Origin: Erythrophleum ivorense
Taxonomy: Eukaryota > Streptophyta > Magnoliopsida > Fabales > Fabaceae
Assembly (NCBI GenBank): GCA_026724425.1
Contig: JAIUCV010000084.1
Coordinates: 4,520,001 to 4,584,000 of the forward strand
Length of the DNA stretch: 64,000 bases
Direction: 5' to 3'
Shown here: piece by piece, positions 45,758 to 58,135 of the stretch
Layout: the number at the start of each line of letters is the position of its first letter
How positions within the stretch are numbered: the first letter of the stretch is position 1
Notes under the pieces: model-generated
Databases searched by the model: none
What the model saw: only the letters and a program-made list of their open reading frames with translations
Told to the model about the DNA's origin: nothing
Made by a program: the position numbers and the translations under genes

Positions 45758-46088
45758 AAATTTTTTATAGTGTGATTCCATCTTTTCTTTTCTAAAGAAA
45801 ATTTTAAAATACACAAATCATGAGTTCAAAAGTTCAAAAATTTGATTAAACCTATTTTACTCTACTTTACGATTTTTATAACTTATATTTTTAATTTTTT
45901 TAAGTTGTTAATGGTTTTTGAATAAATTTGGATATTCTTAAATATTAACAAACCTGGATCTGAAAAGGTATTTCTCAGATTTAGTAAAACCGGATCAAAA
46001 TCCAAAGGCCAATTATCCTAAAATTTATAGTTTTGTTTATGCATCTTCCCCATTATTTAAATAAATTACACGAGTATCAATACTAATA

Positions 46089-46318
46089 TTCTCCATTTCA
46101 AATTCGATGTCGTTTATTACGTATATTAATAAAATATTAAAATTTTCTGTTTTTCCTCTATTTAGTAGATAACAATACTTAATGTTAACAAATAATAAAC
46201 CGAAGGATTAACGATAAAACTGGAAATTTTGTTAAAAATATGCATTGAAAATATAAAACACATTTATAGTGAAACACAAATTAATCTCTAAAAAACACTT
46301 AATATGAAACGTAGGGAG
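46089..46318. mobile_element. Stowaway-like MITE upstream of the cyclase gene
   Basis: TA then TTCTCCATTTCAAATTCGAT on the left. The right end CACTTAATATGAAACGTAGGGAG is followed by TA; mirrored, it is CTCCCTACGTTTCATATT. It is the same family as the element at 35555-35790. Its right end lies 497 bp before the cyclase start codon. Confidence 0.75.
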
Positions 46319-46815
46319 TATGACTTATGAAAGAGTTTAATAAATAAATTAATTTATTATTAATACTTTGATGCATTCATTTAAAGGTTAGTTTTTTCTA
46401 AACTAAATATATAAATCTAGTAAAACTAAAATTAATGAACTGGAGTTTTTAATATAAAATCTAGCTTTTATAAATTAAAATTGTCTTTTCAAGTTCTAGC
46501 TAAAACTATTTAATTAATTGATGCTAATTATTTTGAGATACATATACCATAAAGTAGAGCAATCTTAGCTACATAAATGGATATAGATATGTGCTAATCA
46601 GAGTGGACTAACCGGTGCCTAGTTAAGTGACTTTTACGATCTCGCAGAACATTTTAATTAATAAAAGAAAACCTTTGAGTAGTACTTTTAATTAATGCAA
46701 CTACGTACATATGTACGTACATTTCAAATACAAATAAAATAAATCCTAACATAAATATATAATCTAAGATCTTGTTCTTTCTTATAGCAGGGTTAGCAAG
46801 AGAAGTGATACAAAG
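46319..46815 (+). promoter_or_regulatory. Presumed promoter of the oxidosqualene cyclase gene
   Basis: AT-rich. A palindromic ACGTACATATGTACGT at about 46704-46719 and a TATA-like AAATATATAATCT near 46754 lie before the start codon. Assigning function to either is inference. Confidence 0.4.
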
Positions 46816-49800
46816 ATGTGGAGGCTGAGGATCGGAGCTACGGCAGGAGATAAACCTTACTTGTGCACCACCAACAACTTTCTCGGAAGGCAGATATGGG
46901 AGTTTGATGTCAACGCAGGCTCTCCAGAGGAACTTGCTGAGATTGTGGAGGCTCGCCAGAATTTCTCAGACAATAGGTCAAATTACAAGGCCAGTGCGGA
47001 TCAACTTTGGCGTATGCAGGTAAAAAGAAACACTTGACCGCAGATAACATGACAGTAAATTGGTCGATATATACGGCAGAATTGTGGGAAAAAAAAAAAC
47101 AATTTTGTGTTTTGAAAGTTTCTAAGGGAGAAGAAGTTCGAGCAGAAGATTCCTCCAGTTAAAATAGAGGATGCAGAGAAAATATCGTACGAAGAAGCGA
47201 GGGCAGCACTGAGAAGAGGAATACATTATATGGCGGCATTGCAGTCTGAAGATGGACATTGGCCAGCTGAAAATGCTGGTTGCATGTTCTTCAACGCCCC
47301 ATTTGTGAGCTACACCATGCAACACTCATGTCCTTTCTATTAACTAAGTTTGATATAGTTAAAAATAAAAGAAAAATAACCTATGGTGCAAAGTAATATC
47401 AGGTCATATGCTTGTATATCACTGGCCATCTGGATCAGATCTTCTCTCGGGAGCATCGGAAAGAGATGCTGCGTTACTTGTACAATCATCAGGTACCTGA
47501 CTCGATAGAAATACTTTTGTTTTTCTTTCTTTTTTTCTGTAAAGGTTCATTAGAAAGAGTAACATTTGTGCCGTTTTATTAGAGTATTTGTAACACCTGC
47601 TTTCCATATACTTAAACCACATTTTCATAAAACAAGATTCTTATTAAATATGTTAAATCATCATACAAAATGTTATGAAAATCCAATGAAGAACGATAAA
47701 TAACACCAAAAAGCAAGACAGTCTTGAACAACTACTCGAGATCTCTATCTTCACATGAAAAAAAGAAAAGAAAGGGGTGAGTAATGAATTACTCAACGAG
47801 GATATCTCATTTCGGTCCACTGAAACATAATAGACATTTCTACCGATTAAAATAAATAAATATTTAAAATGTTAACGCATGTATTTTAGATATTTGAACT
47901 TAATTTTAAAAATTAAAATATCATAAAAACTAACATGTTTATGAAAAAAAAAATATAAAACACCTACTATGTCTTTTAAAAAACTGGTTAGTTTGAGTGG
48001 AATTTTTTCTTTTTTTTTTTTCTAAAAAATCGTTCTCCGTAGTTTTTGCCAAGTGACTTCAACGTTTTTATGTTTTTCTGTTTCATTCTTTTCCAAAATT
48101 GATCTAATCTAATTATACAGAACGAGGATGGTGGGTGGGGAATACACGTAGAAAGCCACAGTTTTATGTTCTGCACGGTCATCAACTACATCTGCCTAAG
48201 AATTTTTGGAGTAGAACCTGATCATGATGGTCAACAAAGTGCTTGTGCAAGGGCTCATAAATGGATCCTTGACCACGGTGGTGCTACCTATACGCCATTG
48301 TTCGGAAAGGCTTGGCTTTCGGTACGTCACATATACCAGTTCAAGATTAATCTATGATCATCATCTTCAGTTGGTTTTTAACAAAAAAAAAAACAAAAAA
48401 AAATCATCTTCAGTTGATTATTAATTTTCCTAATTAATTGTTCACTTCAAATTATTAGGTTCTTGGAGTGTATGAATGGTCTGGCTGCAAACCGATACCA
48501 CCAGAGTTCTGGTTTATTCCTTCTTGGTTTCCTATTAGTGGAAGTATGGATTTAAATTAACTCTTGGCATTGGTTACGAATTTTTTTCTTATTTAAAATT
48601 TGTTTAATTTAGCTTTGCGAATATTTTCATATACGTGCAGGCACTCTCTGGGTTTATTTACGGGATACTTTTTTGGCATTGTCCTATCTGTATGGTAAAA
48701 AATTTGTAACTACATCAACACCTCTCATTTTAAAGCTTCGTGAAGAGCTCTATCCTCAGCCTTATGTGGATATTAATTGGAGCCAAGCTCGCAACCAGTG
48801 CGCAAAGGTAGGTTAAAGTCATATATATGCAGTGATCCATGTGTAAAATGCCTTGTATGTTAATAAGTATTTCGAGGTTAATTGGTACTAACAAAGGTGA
48901 TGATGATGCAGGAAGATTTATACTATCCACAAACATTTGTACAAGATTTGTTTTGGAAAAGTGTTCATATGTTTTCGGAGAATATCTTAAATCGATGGCC
49001 TTTCAACAAGCTTATAAGAGAAAAAGCTATCCGAACGGCAATGGAAATCATGCACTACCATGATGAAGCAACCCAATACATTACTGGGGGAGCTGTGCCA
49101 AAGGTAAACAATTTTAGCATTTAAAAAACAAAAAGTGAGACCAAGAAAAGTGATGGGCAATTTTTCAAAATATATCTTTTAAGTTTTTATTCCAAACGTA
49201 GACTCATAAGTTTTTTTTTCCAATAATAGTATCAATTCAACATAACAGTGATTTACAACTTCTTATTAATAAAAGGAATCTAAACTATAATTTGGAAAAA
49301 GAGAACCCAAAAACATAATTTTTAATTTTATGTATAACTTATTTAGGGTAAAGAGGTGTTTTCACAAAACAGTTTATGCATTCTTTTGGAAATTTTAAGT
49401 TTAGTTTGCTAGATTTAGAACAAAAACCTTTTTTTTTTGTCCATTTTAGGGTATTTCTCAAAAGCTGATATGTTTTCTTTTTTTTTTTTTGGGATAAATA
49501 CGCAGGTGTTTCATATGCTTGCGTGTTGGGTTGAAGATCCAGAGAGTGATTATTTCAAAAAACATCTCGCTCGAGTCCCTGGTTTCATATGGATTGCGGA
49601 GGATGGCCTGAAAATCCAGGTTGGTTAATCTTTTAACTTTGAACCATTTGCTCCTACTATGATCCTAGTAGCGTTTATCCTTTTCTCAAAAAGGAAAAGA
49701 AAAAAAAGATTATAATCTCCATGGCTACCCAACTATTTCATAGGCTTTGATTTGAAGATTGGTTATCCTTGATGCGCGTGCCAACGTTAACGACTGCTGA

Positions 49801-52403
49801 AAAAGTGATTAAAAATTAATACATCAGTTCATTAAGAAAGTCTACAATAATAATATACCATCGCCATATGTAAATAAAACTTTAGTTTCGAAATTAAACT
49901 CTTAAACCATCTGTTTGAGATAGCACTAATTACTAACATCACGTGCAGACCTTTGGTAGCCAAATATGGGATACAGCCTTCTTGTTACAAGTCATGTTAG
50001 CCGCTGATGTTGACGACGAGATTAGATCAACGCTCATAAAGGGATACTCTTACTTGAGGAAATCTCAGCTTACAGAGAATCCTCCTGGTGATTATATCAA
50101 AATGTTCAGAGACATATCAAAAGGAGGCTGGAGTTTTTCAGACAAAGATCAAGGATGGCCAGTTTCAGATTGTATTTCTGAGAGTTTAGAGGTGCGCCTC
50201 TTCTCTCTTAATTTGAATTCCTTCCTTTGTGTTCATCTTATTAATTACTATTTGGCGTGTGTGGCCAGTGCTGCCTCATCTTTGACAACATGCCGTCTGA
50301 GTTTATTGGTGACAAGATGGATGTGGAGAGGCTTTATGATGCCGTCAATATGCTTCTCTATTTGCAGGTAATTATATTATTCTTTTCCAGAGTTATAAAG
50401 AAGTTAATTACTCTATTATATTTTGCACATACAAAAAATATATTGGCTCTTGGAATTCTCAAAAATACCTCATAAACTTACAAAAATAAGTTTTTGTTCA
50501 TCCGTAAATTTAAAATACTACAAAGCTAAATCTAGTATTTAAATTTTCAAAACTAAACCCTAAATCCTCAAAAATAAAATCTAAATCTTCAACCCAAAAG
50601 ATATTGGCTTGTGGATTTCTATTATATATTGTTTTTGTTGATTATATATTAATTATACTATTAAAAGTTACATCAAATTCATAAAACGAAATTATATATT
50701 ACTGACATGGCAGAAAGGGTATACTGTATAGTATTTGTTAATATAAAATCCCACATGTTGGTTCTGTCAATAATTATCTTGTCGTAACAACAGAGTGATA
50801 ATGGAGGTATAGCCATATGGGAGGCAGCAAGTGGGAAAAAATGGCTAGAGGTACTTATCATTTATTCGTTCAATTTGGTTTTTTCAACAACGTAATTTTG
50901 TGAATTTGAGCTATGACGACAAAAACACAAACAATTAGGCTGCCTATTTAGATTTTATGAAATGATACCTATATTATATAGCATTATGACAATGAAATGT
51001 TACGTTGTGTCAAACAGGTCTCAAAATTTTAAATAAGTATTACACTTGATTTTATATTTATAGACCATCGCATGTAGGTTAGTAGTTTGTTCTATGGTCA
51101 ACGCCATTCGGATTTAATCCCATATATATATATATTACATGTTGTTAACAAAAATAAAAACTTTCATTTATAAGTTTTTAACTTATATGTAATTTTCGGA
51201 AATCAACAGGTTACGATATTTGTTTTTAAAAAATAACCACCACAACCATTATTTTACAAGCTAATATAAGTTTTACTTTGTTTATTTGATTGAATCTTTT
51301 CCCTTTTTCTTATGTGTATAACTGAAATTAATATTTGTTATTTTTGTAAGGTTACTAAGTAATTATTTATTCTTACGTTGATACTTAGATATAAAATGAC
51401 AAAGATGTTTCAAAATCGAATGCAGTGGCTTAGTCCAATAGAGTTTATCGAAGACACAATCATCGAGCAGGAGTATCTAGAATGCACGGGTTCATCGATA
51501 GTAGTGTTGGCTCGATTCATGAAACAGTTTCCAGAGCACAGAACAAAAGAGGTCACAGGGTTTATAACGAAGGGAGTGAGATACATAGAGGACATGCAAA
51601 TGCGAGATGGTTCATGGTATGGAAACTGGGGTGTATGTTTCATCTATGGAACCTTCTTCGCAGTCCGAGGTCTAGTGGCTGCAGGGAAGACTTACGATAA
51701 CTGTGAGGCGGTTCGTAAAGCGGTTCGGTTCCTTCTCGAGATACAAAACATTGAAGGTGGTTGGGGAGAGAGTTATCTCTCTTGCCCTAACAAAAAATAT
51801 ACTCCTTTGGATGATAACATGACCAATGTGGTGAACACAGGACAAGCACTGATGGTTCTAATTATGGGTGGTCAGATGGAGAGAGACCCTTTGCCCGTTC
51901 ATCGTGCTGCAAAAGTATTAATCAATTCGCAGATGGATAACGGCGATTTCCCACAACAGGTATGGTTTTTGTTATCCTGGTTTGATTAAAAGACTTCTAA
52001 AAATACCACAAAACTAAAACTGAACCTTAAACTTTCAAATGAACTTCAAACCCTAAAAAATAAATCCTAAACCTAAGATTTTATACTCAACCCCAAATGT
52101 TTTAAAAATAAACCCTTTTAAAATCATTTTTTAGTGTTTATGGTTTTATGGACAAAAAATAGTTTATTGATATTTTGAAAAATTAAAACTAGTGATATAT
52201 ATATTTGGAGCAAAGACTTATTTTAATGATATTTTAAAAGTATTCTTCATGTTTATATTTATTTATTTATGTAAATGAATATTTTGCAGGAAATAAGGGG
52301 AGCTTACAAAATGAATATGCTGCTACATTATCCAACCTATAGGAACATGTTCACTCTTTGGGCACTCACATATTACACGAAGGCTCTGCGCCTACTCTTC
52401 TGA
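46816..52403 (+). CDS. Oxidosqualene cyclase, Brassicaceae clade II (thalianol/marneral/PEN type), 13 exons
   Basis: Membrane-bound enzyme that folds 2,3-oxidosqualene into a triterpene alcohol; the product is unknown. Exons: 46816-47019, 47119-47304, 47403-47492, 48121-48321, 48459-48543, 48641-48807, 48912-49103, 49506-49619, 49949-50191, 50269-50367, 50794-50850, 51426-51959, 52290-52403, all GT-AG, joining in frame to 761 residues, full length for the family. The start MWRLRIGA and FLREKKFEQKIPPVKIEDAE are typical of clade II cyclases. The catalytic acid motif, DCTAE in most members, reads DCISE with Asp487 kept. QW repeats are visible (NEDGGWGIHVES, MRDGSWYGNWG, NIEGGWGES). LWVYLRD replaces the MWCYCR seen in beta-amyrin and lupeol synthases. 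No cytochrome P450 or acyltransferase gene is nearby. Confidence 0.95.
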
Positions 52404-52695
52404 TGATGATGATGGCACCAACCCTTCAGCCACCAGTGAAAGCAGTCGTCGAAAAAGCCAGTATCGCCGTGGTTAGCTCTCACCGGTAATCCCTTTTTCA
52501 AAAGGTTCTACCCTACAAAATTCCAATGTGTTACATAGAAGGTTTATCAGAACTAAATTAAAAACTTGGTTACATATATAAATTCTCTAAAATTTCTTCT
52601 GAGTTTAAATTTAAAAACAACCATAAGACAAATTTTGCATGGTTAAATATAACTTTTGTGATGTCCCAAAAAAAAAAAATGTATAATTTAGATAA
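52404..52695. other. Cyclase 3' flank
   Basis: Begins with the 3' UTR (GATGATGATGATGG) and has no other recognisable feature. Confidence 0.5.
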
Positions 52696-53751
52696 GAGAA
52701 AATTCCATGAAAATACTTCAACTAAATTTCGAAAAACTTTTAAATACCCAACTATTTTTGTGTCCAGAACAATACTCCAACTATTATGTTTGTCTATTTT
52801 AATACATAAACTTTTTAAACCAAACTCATTTAACACATTCAGTTTAACAGAAAGTTAACTTCTGTTATCTTTTGTTTTTTTTTTAATATTTAAATAAAAA
52901 ATTATATTAAATTTCGAAAAAAATAAAAATAAAAAAAAAACTTTAAAATACCTGAAAATACAAAAAAACAAAAAATCGAAAATAACCATTTAAAAAAAAA
53001 TTAATTGTAAACTTTTTAGAGAAAAATAAAATTTATTTTTTTCAATCTTTTTAAAATCATCAAAAATTCCCAAAAACTAAAATAATTCATAACTTCAAAA
53101 TACAAAATTAGCATGTTTCATAACTTGTTCACCTTTTCATGTTTATGAATCCTTACATAGTTGTTTTTTCAAAACTCAATATTGGTTTTGTTTGAACTAA
53201 TTTTTTTCATTTTTTTATTTTTTATTTTATTTTTTTGTATTTTTAGTTTTTTCCCAAACTTAAAAATGAACTAATAAATATATTTAATCTAAAATTTGAA
53301 AATATTTTTCATAACTTAATATTCTTTACCGAATATTTTTTTTTGATTTTTTGGACTTTTGAAAGGATATTTTTAAAAAATTTAGGTTATTTACAAAGAT
53401 ATATCAATTTAATTAATATATCTAAAATACAAAATTTTAATTTATTATTCTCAATTTTAATTTTAATGATTGTTTCGTATTTTTGGGATTTTTTGAAAAT
53501 TTACTGGAATTTTTTCAAAATTTAATATAAATTTTTATTTAAATATTAATATTTATTTTTTTTAAAAAGTAAAAAGATAACGAAATTTAACTTTCTATTA
53601 AATCGAACGTGTTAAATGGGTTCGGTTTAAAAAATATAAGTATTAAAATAGACAAATAGAATAGTTGGAGTATTATTTTGTGTACAAAAATACTGGGGTG
53701 CATTAAAAAGTTTTTTGAAATTTAATATAGGTATTTTTATGGAATTTTTCC
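52696..53751. mobile_element. MULE-type element with long (about 190 bp) inverted repeats, no transposase
   Basis: The left arm from 52696 (GAGAAAATTCCATGAAAATAC, onward through ATACTCCAACTATTATGTTT and CATTTAACACATTCAG) is mirrored by the right arm ending at 53751 (GGTATTTTTATGGAATTTTTCC). The two align over about 190 bases. The interior is almost pure AT with no reading frame. Long TIRs suggest a Mutator-like non-autonomous element. Flanking 9-mers (TTTAGATAA and TTTATCCCT) agree only partly. Confidence 0.75.
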
Positions 53752-53869
53752 TTTATCCCTGAAGATAAAAGAAATCATGCTGTTCTCGTATTGGAAAAGC
53801 GAACATCGTGCTGTTCTACTTTTTAGCTTCCGGTCGAAAGTTTGAACTCTGACGAACGGAGTGGAGAGG

Positions 53870-53891
53870 GGCAGAGAGAGAGAGAGAGAGC
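53870..53891 (+). repeat. (GA)n tract in the PPR gene leader
   Basis: GAGAGAG run just before the PPR start codon, within the presumed 5' UTR. Confidence 0.8.
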
Positions 53892-53916
53892 CAAAAGCCG
53901 ACGAGACGGAGTGACG

Positions 53917-55308
53917 ATGACTCTGCAAAGCTTCCTTAAAACCCTAAAGACAGCGAAACGAACTTACCCATTTTCAATCTACAACCTCCTAATCTGTTCT
54001 TCCTCTATAAACCAAACTCTTGATTCACCGGCAAAACAAATCTCCGATCTCAATCTCTCCACCCTTCGCCGTATTTTATCCGACCCAGACATCAAATCCT
54101 GGAAATGCGTCTCCCTCTTCAGTTTCATCCTCGAAAACCCGTCTCTTTTCTCGTTCCAGCCCGATCTCAACACTCACTCGTCTCTCACTCTCCGCGTCTT
54201 GTCGGAGAGGAAGTTCTCAGACGCGCAGAGACTGTTGAAACCCAACATTCTCAGGTTCCCTTTTCACGCCATAGCCTCGAGCGTCGTCAATGAAACTGGC
54301 TTCGAGAAGAAAGTCGTTGCGAGGTTCTTTAACTCGATGCTCATGGTTTATTCAAACAACGGTAGATTCGATGAAGTAGTCCAAGTTTTTGAGTATATGA
54401 AGAACAACGAGATCAAGATTGATGAAAAGTCTTTAACTTTACATCTCCTAAATCTCAAAAGATGTGATCAGATGGAACTAGCTAACGGTTTCTTTCGTCT
54501 AATGGTTGGCTCTGGATTAGATGTTGTGACTGTGTACTCTTTAACGGTTGTTGTTTCTTCGTTGTGTTGCAACGGAGAGATCAAGAGAGCAAGAGAATTA
54601 GTGGAGGAGGTGAAGATCAAGCCTAACATCGTTACGTTTATGTCGATGATTGATTGCTGTGTCAAAAGATGGGATTTTGAAGAGCTGGATTTGGTTCTTA
54701 AGCTAATGGAGAAAGAAAGCGTGACGCTTGATCTCGTTACTTACAAGATCTTGATCGAAGGTTTCACTAGTTACGGCAAAGTTGAAGAAGCAGAGAGGTT
54801 GGTTTCGAGAATGCATGATGAGAAGGTGAGAGTGGAGACTTATCTTTACAATTCGATCTTGAATGGGTACTCTCGTGTCGGATTAGTGGAGAAAGCGTTT
54901 GAGTTACAGAGCGTAATGAGTTCTCGAGGCGTTGTTCCTGATAAAGATACGTATTGGGCGTTGGTGAATGGTCTCTGCAAAGCTGGGAAAGTGTGTGAAG
55001 CGGTGAGGTTGTTGAACGAGTTGCGAGTAAACGAGTTTGAGGTCGATGAAGCGATGTATATGACATTGATCCAAGGGTGTTATGGAGCAGGAATGGTAGA
55101 TAAATCTTTGGAAGTGGTGGCTGAGATGATTAGAAAAGGTCTCATTCCTGATGCTACAGTTCTTGAAAAGTTAGCTGATGCGTTGTTTGAAGTGAACAGA
55201 GTAGAAGCACAAAAGATGGTTACATTCTTGGTTAAGAGCGGCATCAAACCAAAACATTCTTTTGATTTGTTCAGAAAAGAAGATGAAGACGATGTGAGTT
55301 TGATTTAG
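53917..55308 (+). CDS. Pentatricopeptide repeat (PPR) protein, P class, At2g28050-like
   Basis: 463 residues in one exon. The ATG at 53917 (MTLQSFLKTL) is chosen; the open frame extends upstream only without an ATG. The basic, Ser/Thr-containing N-terminus fits an organelle targeting peptide. About nine 35-residue PPR motifs run from about residue 120 to 440, for example FNSMLMVYSNNGRFDEVVQV, YNSILNGYSRVGLVEKAFEL and YWALVNGLCKAGKVCEAVRL. There are no E or DYW extensions. Such proteins bind single-stranded RNA in mitochondria or plastids to stabilise, splice or process it; the target is unknown here. It is convergent with CPN60A, 246 bp between stops. The 5' flank is a MULE-type element ending 165 bp before the start. 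Length and neighbours match Arabidopsis At2g28050. Confidence 0.93.
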   Translation: MTLQSFLKTLKTAKRTYPFSIYNLLICSSSINQTLDSPAKQISDLNLSTLRRILSDPDIKSWKCVSLFSFILENPSLFSFQPDLNTHSSLTLRVLSERKFSDAQRLLKPNILRFPFHAIASSVVNETGFEKKVVARFFNSMLMVYSNNGRFDEVVQVFEYMKNNEIKIDEKSLTLHLLNLKRCDQMELANGFFRLMVGSGLDVVTVYSLTVVVSSLCCNGEIKRARELVEEVKIKPNIVTFMSMIDCCVKRWDFEELDLVLKLMEKESVTLDLVTYKILIEGFTSYGKVEEAERLVSRMHDEKVRVETYLYNSILNGYSRVGLVEKAFELQSVMSSRGVVPDKDTYWALVNGLCKAGKVCEAVRLLNELRVNEFEVDEAMYMTLIQGCYGAGMVDKSLEVVAEMIRKGLIPDATVLEKLADALFEVNRVEAQKMVTFLVKSGIKPKHSFDLFRKEDEDDVSLI

Positions 55309-55554
55309 GTCCAAGGAAATAAGATTGTGCCAAGAGTGTTTTACTAAGGTGTGAAGAGGAGTTTGATTAGGTTAATGGATACAAAAACAAAGTTTTATTT
55401 TAAAATCTCTCTACCAAGAACAATTCAAAACGATCCTTGATCAAAAAAGATAAAATTATTTCTTTGTTATACCGTTAAACAAACTACTCATTTCCCCAAG
55501 TAAAAACATTGCAGATAAAATGGGGGCAACAAATGTGAACTTTTTTTGCTTTCA

Positions 55555-58135
55555 TTACACCATGAGACCCTGAGGAGGAGCTGCAGCAGGAGCATTTGGT
55601 TTAGGTTTGTCAACAACAATTGCCTGAGTGGTCAGCACCATTCCAGCAACCGAAGCAGCGTTCTGAAGCGCACATCTCGTCACTTTCGCGGGATCAATCA
55701 CTCCGGCTTCCAACAGGTTCTCATACACATCGGTCATGGCGTTGTAACCGAGCTCCCAATCGCTGTACATAATCTTTTCGACCACGACTTCTCCTTCGAC
55801 TCCAGCGTTCTGCGCGATAAGTGCAGCTGGTGCCACCAACGCCTGCATTCAAAACACATAAACGGTCACAACTGATCATTTTCTAAGCCTTTAGAAGAAA
55901 GAGTGTTGAGAGACTCAAGAATCTTACCTTCTGTACTATATCAGCTCCAAGACGTTCATCAGCATCTTCAAACTTCTCCTTAATGGCAGGAATAACAGTT
56001 GAGAGATGCACCAAAGTCGCACCACCACCAGGAACTATACCTTCCTCGATAGCAGCGAAAGTGGCGTTCTTTGCATCCTCGATACGAAGCTTACGGTCCT
56101 CAAGCTCAGTTTCAGTTGCTGCTCCGACTTTAATGACGGCAACACCTCCAGATAGCTTAGCGATTCTCTCAGCGAGCTTCTCTGAGTCATACACAGAATC
56201 TGTCTCGAAAAGCTCTTTCTTCAGCTGGGAGATCCTAGCTTGTAGCTCGTCCTTGGAAGCTGCATCTGCGATCAGCGTAGTCGAGTCTTTGCTAATTGTG
56301 ACTTTTCTTGCAATACCTAATTGTTCTATGGTTGTGTTTTCGACCAACAAGCCCATGTCAAGAGCTTGGTACTCAGCTCCTGAAGAACAACAAACACACA
56401 TAAAAAGTTCAGAGCACAACAACAGAGAGAAGACTAAACACAAGCAATGTCTCTGCATATATACCTGTCAAGATTGCAATATCCTGAAGCATAGCTTTTC
56501 TTCTTTCTCCAAATCCTGGAGCTTTAACGGCGACAACATTGAGGACACCGCGGAGTTTGTTCACAACAAGAGTTGCCAAGGCCTCGCCGGTGACATCCTC
56601 TGCGATAATCAACAATGGAGCTCGGAGCTGAGTGGTCTTCTCCAAGATTGGGATGATGTCTTTGATTGCAGTGATCTTCTGATCAGTGATCAACACCCGA
56701 GCATTCTCAAACTCAACCAAAAGTTTCTCAGGGTTTGTAACAAACTGAGGTGAGATGTAACCTCTGTCAATCTGTAATTCAAGGTAAAGAAACCAAATTA
56801 GTCATTAGCAAATCAAACTGGATTTGGAAAAGTTACAAAAGACAAGAACTCATACCTCCATTCCTTCTTCGACTTCGACAGTGGTCTCAAAAGAAGATGA
56901 AGATTCAATGGACAAAACACCATCAGGTCCAACTTTGTCAATGGCATCAGCAATCATTGTTCCCACAAGCTCATCATTTCCAGCAGAGATTGTAGCCACA
57001 GCTAAAAAAATTATAAAGCACGTATCATCAAACATATTTGATTAAGCAAAACAAGACTGCATAAACAGGAAAGGTCACTGGAAAAAAGTTAGTACCTTTG
57101 ATGTCATTACGGCCTTTGACAGGTCTAGCTTTCTTCTCAAGCTCTTCTATCAAACCTGCAACAGTCTTATCGATTCCTCTCTTGAGAGAAACTGGATTAG
57201 CACCAGAAGTTACACTTAACAATCCATGTTTGATAATCTCCCGAGCAAGGATAGATGCAGTGGTTGTCCCATCACCAGCTGAGTCATTAGTCTTACTCGC
57301 AACCTTTCACACAACAACAACAACAAATAAACCCACCAAATCAATTAACAGAAGTGATAACCAAAGCTAAGGCTCTCTAACACAACAACACCAACCTCAC
57401 GGATAAGAGCTGCACCAGCATTTTCCATGGCATCAGGAAGCTCAATAGCTCTTGCAATGGTGACTCCATCATTCACAACCTTGGGGCTTCCAAATTCATC
57501 CAACACAACATTCCTTCCTGAAGATAGCAATCGCAAAACACCAAGATAAGGCAAAAGAGAGAGAGAGAGAGAGAGAGAGATCAAAATGTGTACATGAGAG
57601 AGTGAAGAGCAACTAATAATACCTCTTGGGCCAAGAGTGAGACCAACACAATCAGCAAGCTTGTCAATACCAGCTTGAAGAGCAGCTCTTGAGCTCTGGT
57701 CAAAAGCTATTTCCTTTACATTTGCTCTAACACTGAAACGTCTGTTCGCTTTCCTGTAGCTTACTCTTTGACCTTTCTGCTGGTTTCCTCCACTTAGCTT
57801 CCCCTGCACAATCACAAAGACGAGAATCTCAATTAAAGCAGTTTCATTTTCATGTAAATCTCAATCGATTTGTTCAATCTCCCAAGAGAAAGTAACCATT
57901 TTTTCCACCAACCCAGTAACCACTAAAGCAAAAAGAAGCTGAATTAGATAAAAAGTAACCATTTTGTCACCAACCCAGTAACCACTAAAGCATACACACA
58001 CAAGCCAGATTGAGAGAAACAGCAATTGAAAAAGAAATGAAGATAAAACGGAAATGGCTAGTTTTAAGATAAACTCTTCACCTGTCGTGAGGAACAGAGG
58101 ACGGAGGCGGAAGAGAGGGCGTTTGCGGACGCCAT
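55555..58135 (-). CDS. CPN60A: Chloroplast chaperonin 60 alpha (RuBisCO-binding protein alpha), 8 exons
   Basis: Subunit of the chloroplast Cpn60 double-ring folding machine, which with Cpn20/10 folds RuBisCO large subunit and other stromal proteins. Exons: 58135-58082, 57803-57623, 57517-57396, 57303-57096, 57001-56856, 56771-56465, 56379-55928, 55842-55555, all GT-AG, joining to 585 residues. A Ser-rich transit peptide (MASANALSSASVLCSSRQ onward) ends near RRFSVRA; the mature part begins ANVKEIAFDQSS. ATP-binding signatures are CVGLTLGPRGRNVVL, SAGDGTTTASILAREI (the conserved Asp) and EEGIVPGGGATLVHLS. The apical domain has GAEYQALDMGLLVENTT. The ending PPQGLMV replaces the GGM tail of GroEL, as in plastid forms. 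Intact and nearly identical to Arabidopsis CPN60A (At2g28000). Confidence 0.97.

Noticed and set aside
55983..56753. 256-codon open frame on the plus strand
   Set aside because: It lies entirely antisense to CPN60A exons 6-7 and their intron; its residues are the complement of chaperonin codons and show no motif.
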